From Takifugu bimaculatus (lineage: Eukaryota; Chordata; Actinopteri; Tetraodontiformes; Tetraodontidae), in the NCBI GenBank assembly GCA_004026145.2, contig CP034993.1, positions 14,388,663 to 14,452,662 on the forward strand: 64,000 bases of DNA, written 5' to 3'. Both the position numbers and the translations under genes were made by a program. Positions 50,787 through 62,120 of this stretch are shown piece by piece. Position 1 is the first letter of the stretch, and every line of letters begins with the position of its first letter. A model generated the notes under the pieces. It saw only the letters and a list, made by a program, of their open reading frames with translations, made no database searches and had not been told where the DNA came from.

Positions 50787-50849
50787 CACACACATACACA
50801 CACACACAGAAACACACACACACACACACACGCACACACACACACACAC
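50787..50849. repeat. Interrupted (CA)n microsatellite
   Basis: CA units interrupted by ATACA, GAAACA and CGCA over about 63 bp. Confidence 0.92.
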
Positions 50850-50931
50850 TGAAATAAAACACAAGACACAAAGATGTTGCTGAGTTTGATATGAAAGTAT
50901 CACAGAACCTGAGGGAGAACTAGTGAGCACG

Positions 50932-51020
50932 CCCCCCCCACCCTTCCCTTCACCCCCCCCCCCACCCTTCCCTTCACCCCCACCCCCCCTTCCCTTCACA
51001 CCCCCACCCCCACACACAAC
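50932..51020 (+). repeat. C-rich minisatellite (CCCTTCCCTTCACCCC)n
   Basis: Three imperfect copies of a unit of about 24-28 bp (CACCCTTCCCTTCACCCCCC), with the C runs varying in length. The minus strand is G-rich and quadruplex-prone. Pro/Ser-rich and Gly-rich frames here are artefacts. Confidence 0.85.
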
Positions 51021-51552
51021 CATCCCCACCGTACCGCGTCCATGGCGCTCTGCTCCGTCTCCTCAGGCCTTCATTAATAAGCCTCCTGCATCGTCTCCTC
51101 CAGTTGGATCACGTTAACCTCAAGAAATCCTTAAGAAAACAAACAGTAGCATTTGCACTTAGACGCAACGCAAACAACTAAAAAGTGACGGGATCCTCTG
51201 AACACCCTGCTGGGGGTGAGCGGGGCGCGACTGCGAGGCGGACCCCGTTTCATCCACTCAGAGAGCACGAATGGATCAATGATTGATGGCCAACAGAGCT
51301 GATGTGCTGAAATATGAAAGCACAACTGCTTCTGACGTGTACACAAAGTGTGCAAAGAAACATCTGGACGTTGTAACCGTAAACAGGAAGTTCCAGCAGC
51401 TGTGCATGCGTACAATCGGATTACTAACGTGCACAACATACGACGCACTTTTTACTATCTGCTGAAACATGATTCGTCCCTACATCCATTCTGCCTTCAG
51501 CCAAACAGCGCTCAACAGGGGAGATGCACGCTCATATCTGGGCGCAGGAAGG
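51021..51552. other. Non-coding unique sequence
   Basis: No gene or repeat is recognised. Confidence 0.4.
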
Positions 51553-51632
51553 AGTCAGCAAGCACGCCAGTCAGCAAGCACGCCAGTCAGCAAGCACGCC
51601 AGTCAGCAAGCACGCCAGTCAGCAAGCACGCC
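51553..51632 (+). repeat. 16-bp minisatellite, five perfect copies
   Basis: Five identical tandem copies of AGTCAGCAAGCACGCC. With a 16-bp unit every + frame is open and reads the same 16-residue peptide cycle with different phase (SKHASQQARQSASTPV), so the frames crossing it are not evidence of a gene. Perfect identity suggests recent expansion. Confidence 0.95.
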
Positions 51633-53603
51633 AGTCGGAGCGTCTCTGGGCTGTGGGAGGACAGCCAGGCACCCAAAGCCACAGCGACCAGAACAGCACA
51701 GACCCGGAACGGTCTGAAAGCTTCTCGCTGTGAACCGTTCGCTCTGTTTCACCGCGAACGAGATGATGTTTTCATGAGAAAACCTATTTATTGGTGTCCT
51801 GTTTAGTGGTTCTATGGGGCAAAATGCATGTGAGCCTTTCAGAGTGAGAGTTGGTGAGAGGAGGAGGATTAACCAGTGCTAAAAAAGGAAATAAACAGAG
51901 TCACTTTAACCTTTAGAGGCTGATTTTATCATTAGGCAAAGGTTACTGATTACCTGGGGACAAACAGTGGCGGAGCCCCAACGAAGGCAGAATAAAGTTG
52001 GTCTTTGTTTACCAATTATGTGAATCCCGACTAATTGAAGTCCTGAGGTTGATTAGAATTAAAGGTTGGTGGCAGCATTGAAAAACAACGTTGTGTTGGG
52101 TCCTCCAGCGCTGCTGAAAGCGTGTTTCCCAACGGTCCAGAGGGATGTTCCAGGCTGGTCCTGGTGAACGGAGCCAAACTGGCGTTGGTGCCAGTTCAGG
52201 CGCCTGTTGGGAGTTTTAGCATTTTAAATATCTGCTGGAAAAAGCGCGAGGTGAGTGTCATCGTTAGTAAGACCGAGCCACCCTGGAGATCGAAGCAAAG
52301 GTGGCCGTTCCTGGTTCCTACTGAGAGAACATTCGCCAACAGGGCTGGAGACACGTGCATGAGGCTGCAGAGTTTATCTGCTGTGTTCCTGGTGGGTAGA
52401 TGGTGCCCCCCCCCACACTTAAATGTGTCTGTCAATGCAGTTAGAGGAGGAGATAAGAATGGAAACGACCCCCACGTAGAGCAAGTCGAAGCCGTATCGA
52501 TCACTGTGGCCTTCATTTCAGCAGGCCGGTTAAAAATGATTAGAGTTCCGGAACTGATGTTAATTCTGGGGCTTGGCTGGCTGTAAGGAGAGTGTGACAT
52601 AATCAATGCAAATGATCTCACGCTCTGGCTTCCCAATCCAGCCCCCCCCTCAGAGGCCCCAGCTTAATCAAGGGTTTTCTGTCATTGTTTAAGATTTGCA
52701 CGGCGGCTGGGAAAGATACAGCACGCTGCCTCCCACTGCTCACCTCTAAAGATACTGAGCAGCGTTTTTACTGCTCCGTTGTTGCAGGTTAGAGCTCGTA
52801 AACCTTCGCTGGTGCAAAACAACCCTGAGATATTACAGTTCTGCCGGCTCCTTTGGTCCCGGCCACTGGAAAACAAAGGGGGAACTGACCATCAGGATGT
52901 GGACCAGTCGAAATATCTGCATTTTTACACGTGTGTTTCGTGCACCGCGGCACAGAGGGGCTTTTATTTACCTGGTCAGGTAATGAATGGGAGGCTAACG
53001 GAGCTCCTCAGGATGGCGGAGGAGGTTTCGTCCTTCTGACAAATGGAAAAAACAGGGAAAACCAAAAGAAGGATGCAGCAGTTGTAGTTCAGCAGGTTGT
53101 ACCCACGTTAAAATATGCACTATTCCAGTTCATCAGACTGGGGGAGGGGGGGGGGCTTCATGTGTTGACTCACGTAACATCGCGGGACGTCTACATTCCA
53201 TCTGCTTTTGCAACAACATACAGAAAAGCCCAAAGTTTCTGGCAGCTCTGTGCTGGTGATGGATGGGGTAAATAATGCAGATGGCATTTTCACTCGGTGG
53301 CCCCGAGTCCCTGTAAACATGACTTGTCAAAGTCAGAGCAAAGGCAGCGCGAGGCCATGTGTCAGTAACAATCACGCAGCACAATGCAATTTTGCGTCTC
53401 GAGCTGTGCAGATATTTTATTGACGGACGGTGAATGAAAGTCACTGAAAACAAAACCTCAACGGCTGCAGCGCGCTATCAGATTTCTCCACCGTTTGTCC
53501 CACGGGGGCGGTCGGGCTGCTCTCACGGCTTCCAGACCTGTTGGTGCGCATGCATTTAAAGGTACAAACACCAACATTTCCTTTAAAACAGCAACTCAGA
53601 AAC
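51633..53603. other. Non-coding unique sequence
   Basis: Frames of up to about 154 codons at 52122-52636 overlap on opposite strands and lack domains, so no gene is called. C7-C8 runs occur at about 52408 and 52642, and a G-rich run at 53141-53155. Confidence 0.4.
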
Positions 53604-53623
53604 ATGGACCCCCGGGGGTCCAT
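53604..53623. other. Perfect 20-bp palindrome
   Basis: Arms ATGGACCCCC and GGGGGTCCAT pair perfectly with no spacer. A partial echo (GTGGACCCCTGGGG) follows at 53626. The centre is a CCCGGG site. No function is known for it here. Confidence 0.9.
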
Positions 53624-55340
53624 ACGTGGACCCCTGGGGACACGCTAATTAATGTAGGAGGTACGTTAAGAAAACTAAAATGAACAAATCCTGATTCGAG
53701 CAACCTGATCCACTCAGACCTCCAGCCTGAGGCGTCTTCTGCCCTGCTCAGCAAACACACCTGTGCAGCCACAGGTTGTGGTTGTGTCAAGCCCCCGGAC
53801 CGATCCCCCCCCCAGATAACTGCCCTCAACAGAGAGCACATTCTCCCCCAGTGGGACGTCAGCTGTTATGAGCAGCAGTAGATGTTGCTCCTGCCACAGA
53901 GGACACTGAAGGTCCCCTCTAGAGGGACGCCAGCAGCAATAGTACCTCTCTGGTCCACCCCCTCCTTCTGTTTTGGGTTTTTCTGCTCAAATAGAAATGG
54001 AAGCTTCAGGGACAAGATGTGCAGCTAATGATGTAAACGGTCGCAGTAGTAAAGGGACAGAACTTCCAAATTTAGGCAGTTTGTGTTGTTTTTACCGTCC
54101 ATAACTACTTTTACCATGAGCTCTGAACAGCTGAGAGTCCACTAACGGAGGAGGGAGGTCATGGGGGAGGAGCTAATGACAGGCAGCACGTGCACGATCA
54201 GCAAGTGCACGCCACAGAGCAAATAACAGGCAGCACTGGCATCTTCTGAGAGCATCTGTGTTTTCAAATGTGGCGTCCTCCAGTCACGGACCAGACCAGC
54301 ACCAACGGCTGGTCCGTCCAACGATGGTCTGTCTGATGCTCTTAGACGGCCCAGCAGCGCGTGTGGGACCAAATAACTGTCCCCAAATTATTATAAATCC
54401 AATATAATATAATGAAATGGTGCATAAACCAAATTCAACATTTAGGAGGTCATAACTTCTACATTTGGAGATTTATCACCGTCCGCAGGAGCAATTTACC
54501 ACTTACCACAGCGAGCTACAACATAAATCCTGTTACACGCATTCTTATTTCGTTTTGTCTGCAGCACCAATAAAGCAGGTTTGGTGGAGGTGTCCACATC
54601 AGGTCCAGGTTAGCCTGGAAACCAAGCTGCTCTTATTAATAGCATCTTTAGGCTTCTTCAGGCTGGCGTCCAGCTGTGCTGCAGGTCGTTCCACAGCAGC
54701 GGCACCATTAACCTCTGGGGCATCAGCATCGTATGAATAAATAACTCAATGAGATGAGGATGCTTCTCTATTTTGAGAGTGTATCATCTCCGTCCTAAAG
54801 CAGTCGCTGCACAGCGGTCGCTGCTTCCTGCTGCCACGTAATTGAGTCCTACCTAATTTCCACTTCCTGTCATTCAACAGCACACAAGGTGACAGAGGAC
54901 AGGACACTGTGGGCAAGATTTCAGCACTGTGAGGAGAAGGAACATTTCCGGCGAGTTGATATTCCGAATGACAATGTAAAGGAACGGCTCCCCCAGCTCC
55001 CCCCCCCAGGCCCTTTTCACTCCAACTGACTGCTCTGTAGAGGCGTCAGCCAGTGATTGACATTTGCTAATTTCCTCCCACTTGTGCATGGCAGTTTAAG
55101 GACAGTTAAGGGCTGGAGGCTCTGAGTAGGAGTCCAGGTTAATGATGGCACCTGCTGGGACGCAGAAAGTTCACGCAGCCCCCACCGTAATAATCAGGGC
55201 TCCAGAGAGAAACTAAAAGAAATGTTAGAGTGGAAATGACATTTCTACAGATTGAGCTGTTGAAACCCTGCCATTGTGTTAAAGTTAATGCAGCTTTTTT
55301 CCCATCAATCCTACAAGTTTGTCCTGTGAAGGCTGCAGCA

Positions 55341-55341
<1 letters not shown>
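53624..55341. other. Non-coding unique sequence
   Basis: No gene is supported. A local direct repeat AGGCAGCAC occurs twice at 54181-54236, together with GCACGTGCACG. C-run sites occur at about 53805 and 55003. Confidence 0.4.

Positions 55342-55372
<31 letters not shown>
55342..55372. repeat. (CA)15 microsatellite
   Basis: A perfect CA run of about 31 bp. Confidence 0.93.
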
Positions 55373-55377
<5 letters not shown>

Positions 55378-55636
55378 GGCTCGCTGCATTTGCACGTGAT
55401 CATGTTTTACTGTCAGGATAGGACCTAAACTCTGTTTAGGCAGCGATGGGTGGCCGATAATTTTATATTAAAGTCATAAATAAGTTATTACTTAGCAATA
55501 ATTTCACTTTTGCATCTTGAAGATTGTAAATCTTCTGATCTAATTTTGGTTAAACGTAGACAAGAATAAACTCCTCGACTGTAAAGGCCTCAGTCGTGAG
55601 AAAAAAGCAATCCATTTTGTTTCTTGACAGCTCCTG

Positions 55637-55638
<2 letters not shown>

Positions 55639-55690
<52 letters not shown>
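55639..55690. repeat. (GT)26 microsatellite
   Basis: A perfect TG run of about 52 bp, followed by a short G-rich stretch. Confidence 0.96.
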
Positions 55691-55691
<1 letters not shown>

Positions 55692-56025
55692 AGGGGGCTG
55701 AAGACAGGTATTCAATTCTTGTAATCTGTATTCTACCTGAAAGTTGCCACCAAATTGCACACTGGACCTCTGAAGTGATTTATGACCGTGAGGAAACAAA
55801 GACAACTGTGCCTCGTTTACAGTCGTCTGCATGATTTATGCAGAAACTACACATTTATCAATTTAATAGAGTCTGGAAATAGTCTAGATGAGTTTATTCT
55901 GTGAGGCCAAAATGTTGGACCTGCGATTTTTCATCGCTTTAAATGTCTGCTGCCTCATGAGGCTTTTTATTCTTCATTTACTTATAATTTAGGGTCAAGA
56001 TCATCTTGAGCCTGAACTCAGTGTG
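55691..56025. other. Non-coding unique sequence
   Basis: AT-rich, with no gene or transposon resemblance. Confidence 0.4.
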
Positions 56026-56066
56026 GGATGGGGGGAAGATGGGGGTGGGGGTGGGGGTGGGGGGGC
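56026..56066 (+). repeat. G-rich (GGGGGT)n tract
   Basis: At least five G runs of five or more separated by one to four bases, matching the pattern of an intramolecular G-quadruplex on the + strand. Confidence 0.88.
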
Positions 56067-56228
56067 AGTTACATGTGGTTCGCTACAACCCTCCTGCAAC
56101 ACATTCACTGTCCTGCCTTTAAGATGCCTTTCTGAAGACGCCCCATGAATATTTTATGAGTCGGTCTCAAGGGGGAACCTTCACCACAGCAAAGCAATCA
56201 CACAATGGCAACTGGTTTACTCTCAGCT

Positions 56229-56258
56229 GGGGGGGGGGGGGGCGCTGGGGTGGGGGGT
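56229..56258 (+). repeat. Second G-rich tract
   Basis: A G14 run followed by CGCT, G4, T and G6, only 160 bp from the previous tract. It is also quadruplex-prone. Confidence 0.88.
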
Positions 56259-57179
56259 TGCACGGGCATGAAAACACATCGCACGTAATTGCTGCAGAAG
56301 CTGAACTCAGGTGCGATCCGGACCTGTGAGCAGAGCCGGGGCCAAAGTCCTCCTGGTGGATCAGTCGCTCGTATCAATGGTCCTTTGATCAGCGAAGGCT
56401 ACAATTTACTGATTTACACAATTAGAAACACGTCTGCAAGTGTTGGTTTTGGTCGTTGTCACGGCGACCATTATTTGGCTCTGTTCCACTCCCGCTAGCT
56501 TTTTTGTTGCTGTCTGCAGATATCTTTTGAGTTTGGGGATGAAATGAGGAGATTTTAAAGGGAAAAGCAGCGAACAGGACAGTCAGAGGGGTGTGGATAT
56601 ACATGCTTATCCGGGGAAAAATGGGATTTCTCTACACACATTCTTTATTAAGAGGTAGGTGGACAGATGGTGATGAAGATGAAGATGGGGATGCGGCGAT
56701 GGGGACAAATTCTGCCGGGACTCAGAAGCCTCTCAAACACACAGGCCCCAAATGTAAATGATAATAAGTAGTAAGTTTTGGGTTTTCTGTTGGTTTGGTC
56801 ATACAGAAATAAATGTCTCCAATCATGATACCCCAATTAAAAGTTCCTATTTATAGAGCCAGAGAATGTAAATGGAAGCTTTATTACCACTATTAAAGTT
56901 GAAATAAGACAATCTAGTCAAGTTATTAACAGGACTAGTTACCTGGGATTGAGTAGCTATGCTATATTTGATTTTAGTTTTCTAGATAAGCTTTTATATT
57001 CCGTACGTATGTCACAGCTAAAGGGAAAGAGGAACAGAGTGATAAAGACCAGACAGTTCTGGTTCTGCAATTACAGAAAAGCTGCTTTTTCTCATCTCAG
57101 CTGAGTGATGGTACGACAAACGCTGGCGACCCAAACAAGCTTCATTTAAATGCTGTTTTTCCTTTTTTTAATGTATGGA

Positions 57180-57620
57180 TTCGTGTCCCTTCGTGTCCTC
57201 CCGGTCCTCCTGAGCGATGCCTCTCGGTAACGTATGTGACGGTCGGGTTATCGCCATGATCGATGGAGCCCCGAAGGAATCGATGGCGAGCATGAAGGAA
57301 AATGCCTACATATTTCATAGCCATTAAGCGACCACAGCTACCACACTCAGGGCAATACTTCTCAATTTGACCTGCCTCTTCGTATCAGGAGTTGAGCCGG
57401 ACTGGACAAATGGGAGGAGGGGGGCGTCCGGATGCCTCCGGGTTCGCCGTGAGCCCCGCCGCCTCCTGCAGTGCTCGTGTTTACAGTCGGCCCAGATGAG
57501 CTGTGACCTTGCGTCCCGCAATCGTAGATCGTTCCACATTCGCGCGATACGGCGTGTAAAGAAAAGTCAATTAAATGATTGGGTGACGAGGTGTTTTATC
57601 AGCGCGGGGCAACGACATGA
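57180..57620. promoter_or_regulatory. Possible conserved non-coding element
   Basis: A repeat-free block with undecayed CpGs and motif clusters (CGCCATGATCGATGG, CAATTAAATGATTGGG). It has no domain-bearing ORF. A conserved regulatory element is plausible but unproven. Confidence 0.28.
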
Positions 57621-59579
57621 ATGGAGGCACTAGCACGCTCAGTCCTTTGACCTTTAATTATCTACCCTCAAAACTGGATTAGATAAAGTTTCGCACCCAA
57701 TAGAACCACCGTCTTATCTTCGCTGTCGATTGCTCGGGTCCTGCGATGAAGGGCTGCCGGGGAGACATCGGCGGGGGGGAGGGGGCTACGGAACCTGTCA
57801 TTAAACCAGAACATTCTGTTGTCTCTCCGAATCCACATGTAATGACGCCTAGCTTAGGTGCATCGAGTCCAAAGTCTGTCCAAATGCAGATGGACCGGCC
57901 CATCAGGTTCGGTCCCACTGACCCCAGATCAGCTGTGTTGCATCGGAAGCTTTGGGAAAATAATGATCTTTCCTTGGCGTGGTGGGTCTCTCCGAGGTCC
58001 AAGAGCTGACATCCTATTAATGAACTTGGCACCAGCAGTTATTGGTTCTGATTCCACACCGAGGCCACGGGAAGGATTTCGGGCCGGGCGGATGGCGGCT
58101 CTGCTCCTCGGTAAACAGGCCCCCAAAACACGTCTGAGGCTGCAGCGGTGGCCCCCACCGGTGCTCAGAACCTCCAATTACCCACAATCAGGTTTCAAAA
58201 CCGACAGGCTTGATCTGCTTAAACAAAATAAAGAAAGAAATGAGGTGAATAAAGCTTTCATGGAAGGATTTCAACCCATTTGTGTCTCCCTGGTGATAGA
58301 CTGGAAGCAGCCCAGCCAGACCAGAGCCAGAGGCAAACGTGAGATGTGGTCCATCACCTACACACACGATCAGAAACCAGCGTTTACCCAAACAGGCCGA
58401 CATTGTCGCCAATGTCTGGAAAGCCGGCCGGGGGGCTCGTGTCATTGATTCCTGGGATCTTCGGAGAACACGTCTCCCGAGCTGCTTCTAATAAACTAAA
58501 AGCTGACATCTCTAATGACGGAGGGAGATCCAGCGTGGACGGAGCAGCGGCCAACTCACCTTTGATAAATTAACTGTGGACAACGCGGTGCCAAAACCAT
58601 CACTGCTCCGACAACTTAAGTGTAGTGGTCGGCGTAATAAATGATGTGGGAGCCCAGAGAAGTCGGGTCTCAATTTGTAATGTCCTTCAGACGCCCAGCC
58701 ACGTCTGCCCACAGCCACGGAGCTTACGGATTTGTCAGAATCCAGCTGTAAATTTCATTTTAATGGTACAACACCTTTTGCTGAGTCGTGCGCTTTCTCC
58801 CCGTCTGCACTTTCCCCCCTTCTGGACTGTGCTTTCCTTCATGCTGTCATGGAGGAGCCTTAACTCCTGCCTTATATTATCTCTGTCAGCAGAGGGTCCG
58901 TGTACCAATCAGCCCAAGCTGGCAAATACAGATAGTGACAGGGCTAATGTGGACTGGGTCACTTCACATGCCTGAACTGGGATCTGTCCTTTTCAAAACA
59001 CGTCTTTCAGTTTCTCTCATCTAGCTGGGAAAAAAAAGCATTTAAAAATGAGCAACTGGAGATCTTGGCTTTCTGTTGCACTGATCCAGGACCCTTTGGA
59101 GCTCTGAGAAGAAGCAGATCCCATAACTATCATTTTCATCATCTCTTTAATTGACATTGAAATGATGTGTTACACCCAAATGTGGGGCCATCTGTGCCGG
59201 TGAAAGCACTGGTGACTGAGCAGCTAATGGTACCGAACACTTTTAATGTCTGGTAATTGTAGCTTGATCACTGGATTCACCAAAGTGTCAGCAGTCTTTG
59301 ACGCTAACGCGTCCTTACTGCCGCACAAGCGCGTTGACGCGCGGCGAGCGATGGAGCGACGTCACGAGATGTTGCAGACGCCTGCGTGTGAAACAGGCCC
59401 GCGTCCACAAACGATGCGTCGCACTTACGGAGCTAAGAGCATCTGCTGGCTGCACAATAACTGCTAGCATCTACAAAATGCAGAAAACATTATGTTAAAT
59501 CTCGCAATTTGCTGACTGGGTAGGATTGAAAGATGCAATATACAAATTGACTTTTTAAATATGACATTTTGAGATTCTG

Positions 59580-59780
59580 TGCAGATTAAAAATGAAAATG
59601 CTTGAAATCAAAGCGCGGCGCTGCAGGGTCCTTCTTAAAGACTATTATTGCCAGGATATTATTATGCAAATACATTTCTGTGGGACTTTGTGCCGTTTGA
59701 TGAGTCATTTCTCCAGTTTATAGACTGATTTCTGGGATGGAAAATGACAGGATGATTCATGACGGCGTAAAACTTTCCCG
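59580..59780. promoter_or_regulatory. Possible conserved non-coding element with octamer
   Basis: Contains TTATTATGCAAATACA, an exact POU octamer (ATGCAAAT), and a TGATGAGTCATTTC AP-1-like site (TGAGTCA) within 60 bp. The surroundings are AT-rich and repeat-free. Confidence 0.3.
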
Positions 59781-60227
59781 TACGGATCCACGAAAGCGGG
59801 GAAAAAAATGAACAATGGAGGGAACAGAGTGTCTTGGACCCGCCGCTATCGTCCAGGAAGCCCTCCGAACCTCCGAGGAAGGCTGATCTGCGGGCTGCTG
59901 GACGACCAGGCGTCCGGACGGGAAAACACAGGCGTCAGCCGACCGCTCTGAGACGACGTCACCTCCCGGCGCCGATGTCAGGCCACGGCCGATTCCTCCG
60001 CCCGTGTCTGGAGACAAATATCACATCAGCGCAGCCGTGCGTGCGCCCAGCAGCCCACGTACTGAGACACTGGCTGGTTTATGGAGGTTTATGGGACGGG
60101 CTCCGTGCACGCTGTGACGGCCGTGGGGGAGTTTGTGCTTTCATCAATGAGGTCGGCCTCTCAGCGGGAGCTTGTTGCTGGTAGCTTGTCTTCAATACAT
60201 CATGAGTGATAGATGGGTAATAGAGAA

Positions 60228-60270
60228 CCCCCCCACCCCACCCCACCCCACCCCACCCCACCCCCAACCC
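60228..60270 (-). repeat. (CCCCA)n / minus-strand (TGGGG)n
   Basis: Eight or so pentamers of CCCCA, with C7 at the left and C5 at the right. The minus strand (TGGGG)n is strongly quadruplex-prone. It is too short and in the wrong context to be a telomere. Confidence 0.93.
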
Positions 60271-60810
60271 TTCACTCCTCTGTATCATTTCTGATAAATC
60301 TCCGAGCTTCGTGCTCATTGGCTCTCTGCGATGGGCTCCTTCTGCGCCTGTATATGTGAAGCATGCAGGCATGTTGCCACATCCGTATCCGACCACTTAG
60401 GTCTTTGAATTTTCCTCACTGGCAGGAGCAGAAATGCATCTTTGGGGAGGGTTAAATGTTCCTTCCAGTTTTGTTAAAGGCGGCGTGCTAATGTTAACAG
60501 GAAGGGCAAGTATTTAGACGGCAGTTGCCTCCGCTCTGTCTTTAATTAGCCCAGCTAAACAGGGGTAGTTGGGGAGCTAACCAAAGGGCTGTCATTGATC
60601 CTCTCTTGTTTGTGAGCTTCTCTGCCGACATTGTTACGACTGCGGGATGAGCTTTCCGACAGCTCGACTCTAATTTCCATTTCCTGTTTTAACATTAGGC
60701 TCGGCTGAAGCCCCCTGACCACCGGTCCTACCATGGGAGCCTGCATGTTTGTCCAGAAGACTGAGGAAGTGTTCAGCATCTCCTCAGAGTCACACAAAGC
60801 AGCTTCCAAC

Positions 60811-60845
60811 CCCCACACACACCCACCCACACACAGACACACACA
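60811..60845. repeat. (CA)n/(CCCA)n microsatellite
   Basis: CA units interrupted by CCCACC and GACA over about 35 bp. Confidence 0.88.
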
Positions 60846-60949
60846 TTTGCTCTATCAAACCCAGAATCCAAGTGAATTAACAGAAAGACAGAAGCACCGA
60901 ATCTGCCAAAGCAGGATAACTATCTTAATGAAACAATGATCACTATCGC

Positions 60950-61480
60950 AACATTAGCGCTGCTTCTTCCAGCTAAAACACAAGGTTATATTGCCTATTT
61001 AACTCTGCTACTAATATCATCTGGACTCCCTGCTCATCAGGGTCACCATTAAGCCTTGTGCAGACTATTACAGGAAGCCTTGTTTATGGTATAATAAGTA
61101 CACCGCTATGGTGCATGTGGGAACGGGCTGAGATAATATGAATTCCCAGCAAATTAAAACAAGAACTTCTCTCCGATAAACCTTTTTGTCCCAGATATGA
61201 GGTGAAGAGCCCATCCCATAATGAACAGTATGGTACAGCCTGAATGGACTTGTGTTCCATTACTGAACCTGTGGTGCAGCATTATATAAAATGTAGCTGG
61301 AGGTAATCTGAATAAAGTATGAGGCACGTTCATCCCAAACGCCAAATAATCCAGGCTTTTAAAATATAGAACGGATAACTGCAGGTCTAATGGCATGCCG
61401 AGGAAATTACATACATTGAAATGGAACCCAAATGGATTGGCCACTGGTTGAAGGGGCCTAAATTCATCTCACAAGCTCAT
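60950..61480. promoter_or_regulatory. Possible conserved non-coding element
   Basis: More than 500 bp without simple repeats, AT-rich, with AGCAAATTAAAAC, GGTAATCTGAATAAAG and CAAATAATCC cores. It is about 2.5 kb upstream of the right-hand first exon, so a proximal enhancer is plausible. By texture only. Confidence 0.3.
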
Positions 61481-61979
61481 CAGAAGAGAGTTCCCTGACA
61501 ATCACCCGGCAGCCTGAGGGATATTGGAGATAGCGTAGGTCAGATTCTAATGGGGTTCAGCTCGTGCGTTAGTGTAGATGAGTTTACAGGAGTCTGACAT
61601 TCACTCCAGTCAAACTGCGCCATCCTGCATATCTGAGCTCGCTGCTGTCTGAAATGAAACAAGCAACCGAGTGGAACCCGACAGCCCCGTGAAAAAGGTT
61701 ATCGCTCCGATTCAGGGATGACTCCTTGGCCGACATCGGCTCCTTTCCCAACCGAACGCTGGTGGCATTAGGACGTGAAGAACGGCAGCCAAAAATGGCA
61801 CCTGGCACGTGAGGCGCCGTGCCCACTGTCACCGGAGCTAAAATGAATGCGAGGCTCTCGGAGGTCCTGTAATGAGACTGTGCTTAAAGTGTAAATTAGC
61901 CGCACGGCTTGGCTCATCGCTGACAGGGGGACGGCAAATCCACCGGGTCGTCCCGATTCCACCAGACGTGATGGAGAGC

Positions 61980-62120
61980 TTCTTCACGAACATTACTCAT
62001 TAATATGGTAATGGAGGTGTCTAATGCTTGATAGAGAAATTAATAGAATTACAGTACTTAGGAGGGCCAAGGCAGAAGGGACAGTTTCCTTTTTTGATGA
62101 TAAGGCGCTTTTTTTTAGGG
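61980..62120. promoter_or_regulatory. Possible conserved non-coding element
   Basis: TTACTCATTAATATGGTAAT and GAGAAATTAATAGAATTACA place several homeodomain cores within 70 bp, about 1.8 kb upstream of the first exon. Inference only. Confidence 0.3.

Larger units (their letters stand above)
56267..60227. other. Non-coding unique sequence with CpG-rich patches
   Basis: Overlapping frames up to 196 codons (57858-58448) have no recognisable domain and no exon signals. CpG-rich patches occur at 57380-57600, 59290-59430 and 59830-60140. 57180-57620 and 59580-59780 have an enhancer-like texture (listed separately). Confidence 0.45.

Noticed and set aside
51553..51632. Possible CRISPR array
   Set aside because: The 16-bp units are directly adjacent with no spacers, and the DNA is vertebrate.
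51348..51806. A 152-codon frame across the 16-bp repeat
   Set aside because: All three frames are open because of the repeat, and the flanks carry no domain.
52122..52636. Two opposed frames of about 150 codons
   Set aside because: They overlap on opposite strands without a domain; composition explains the lack of stops.
57858..58448. A 196-codon + frame
   Set aside because: No domain, no exon signals, overlapped by several frames on the other strand; likely chance in CpG-rich sequence.
60228..60270. An interstitial telomere
   Set aside because: The unit is CCCCA/TGGGG, not the vertebrate TTAGGG.
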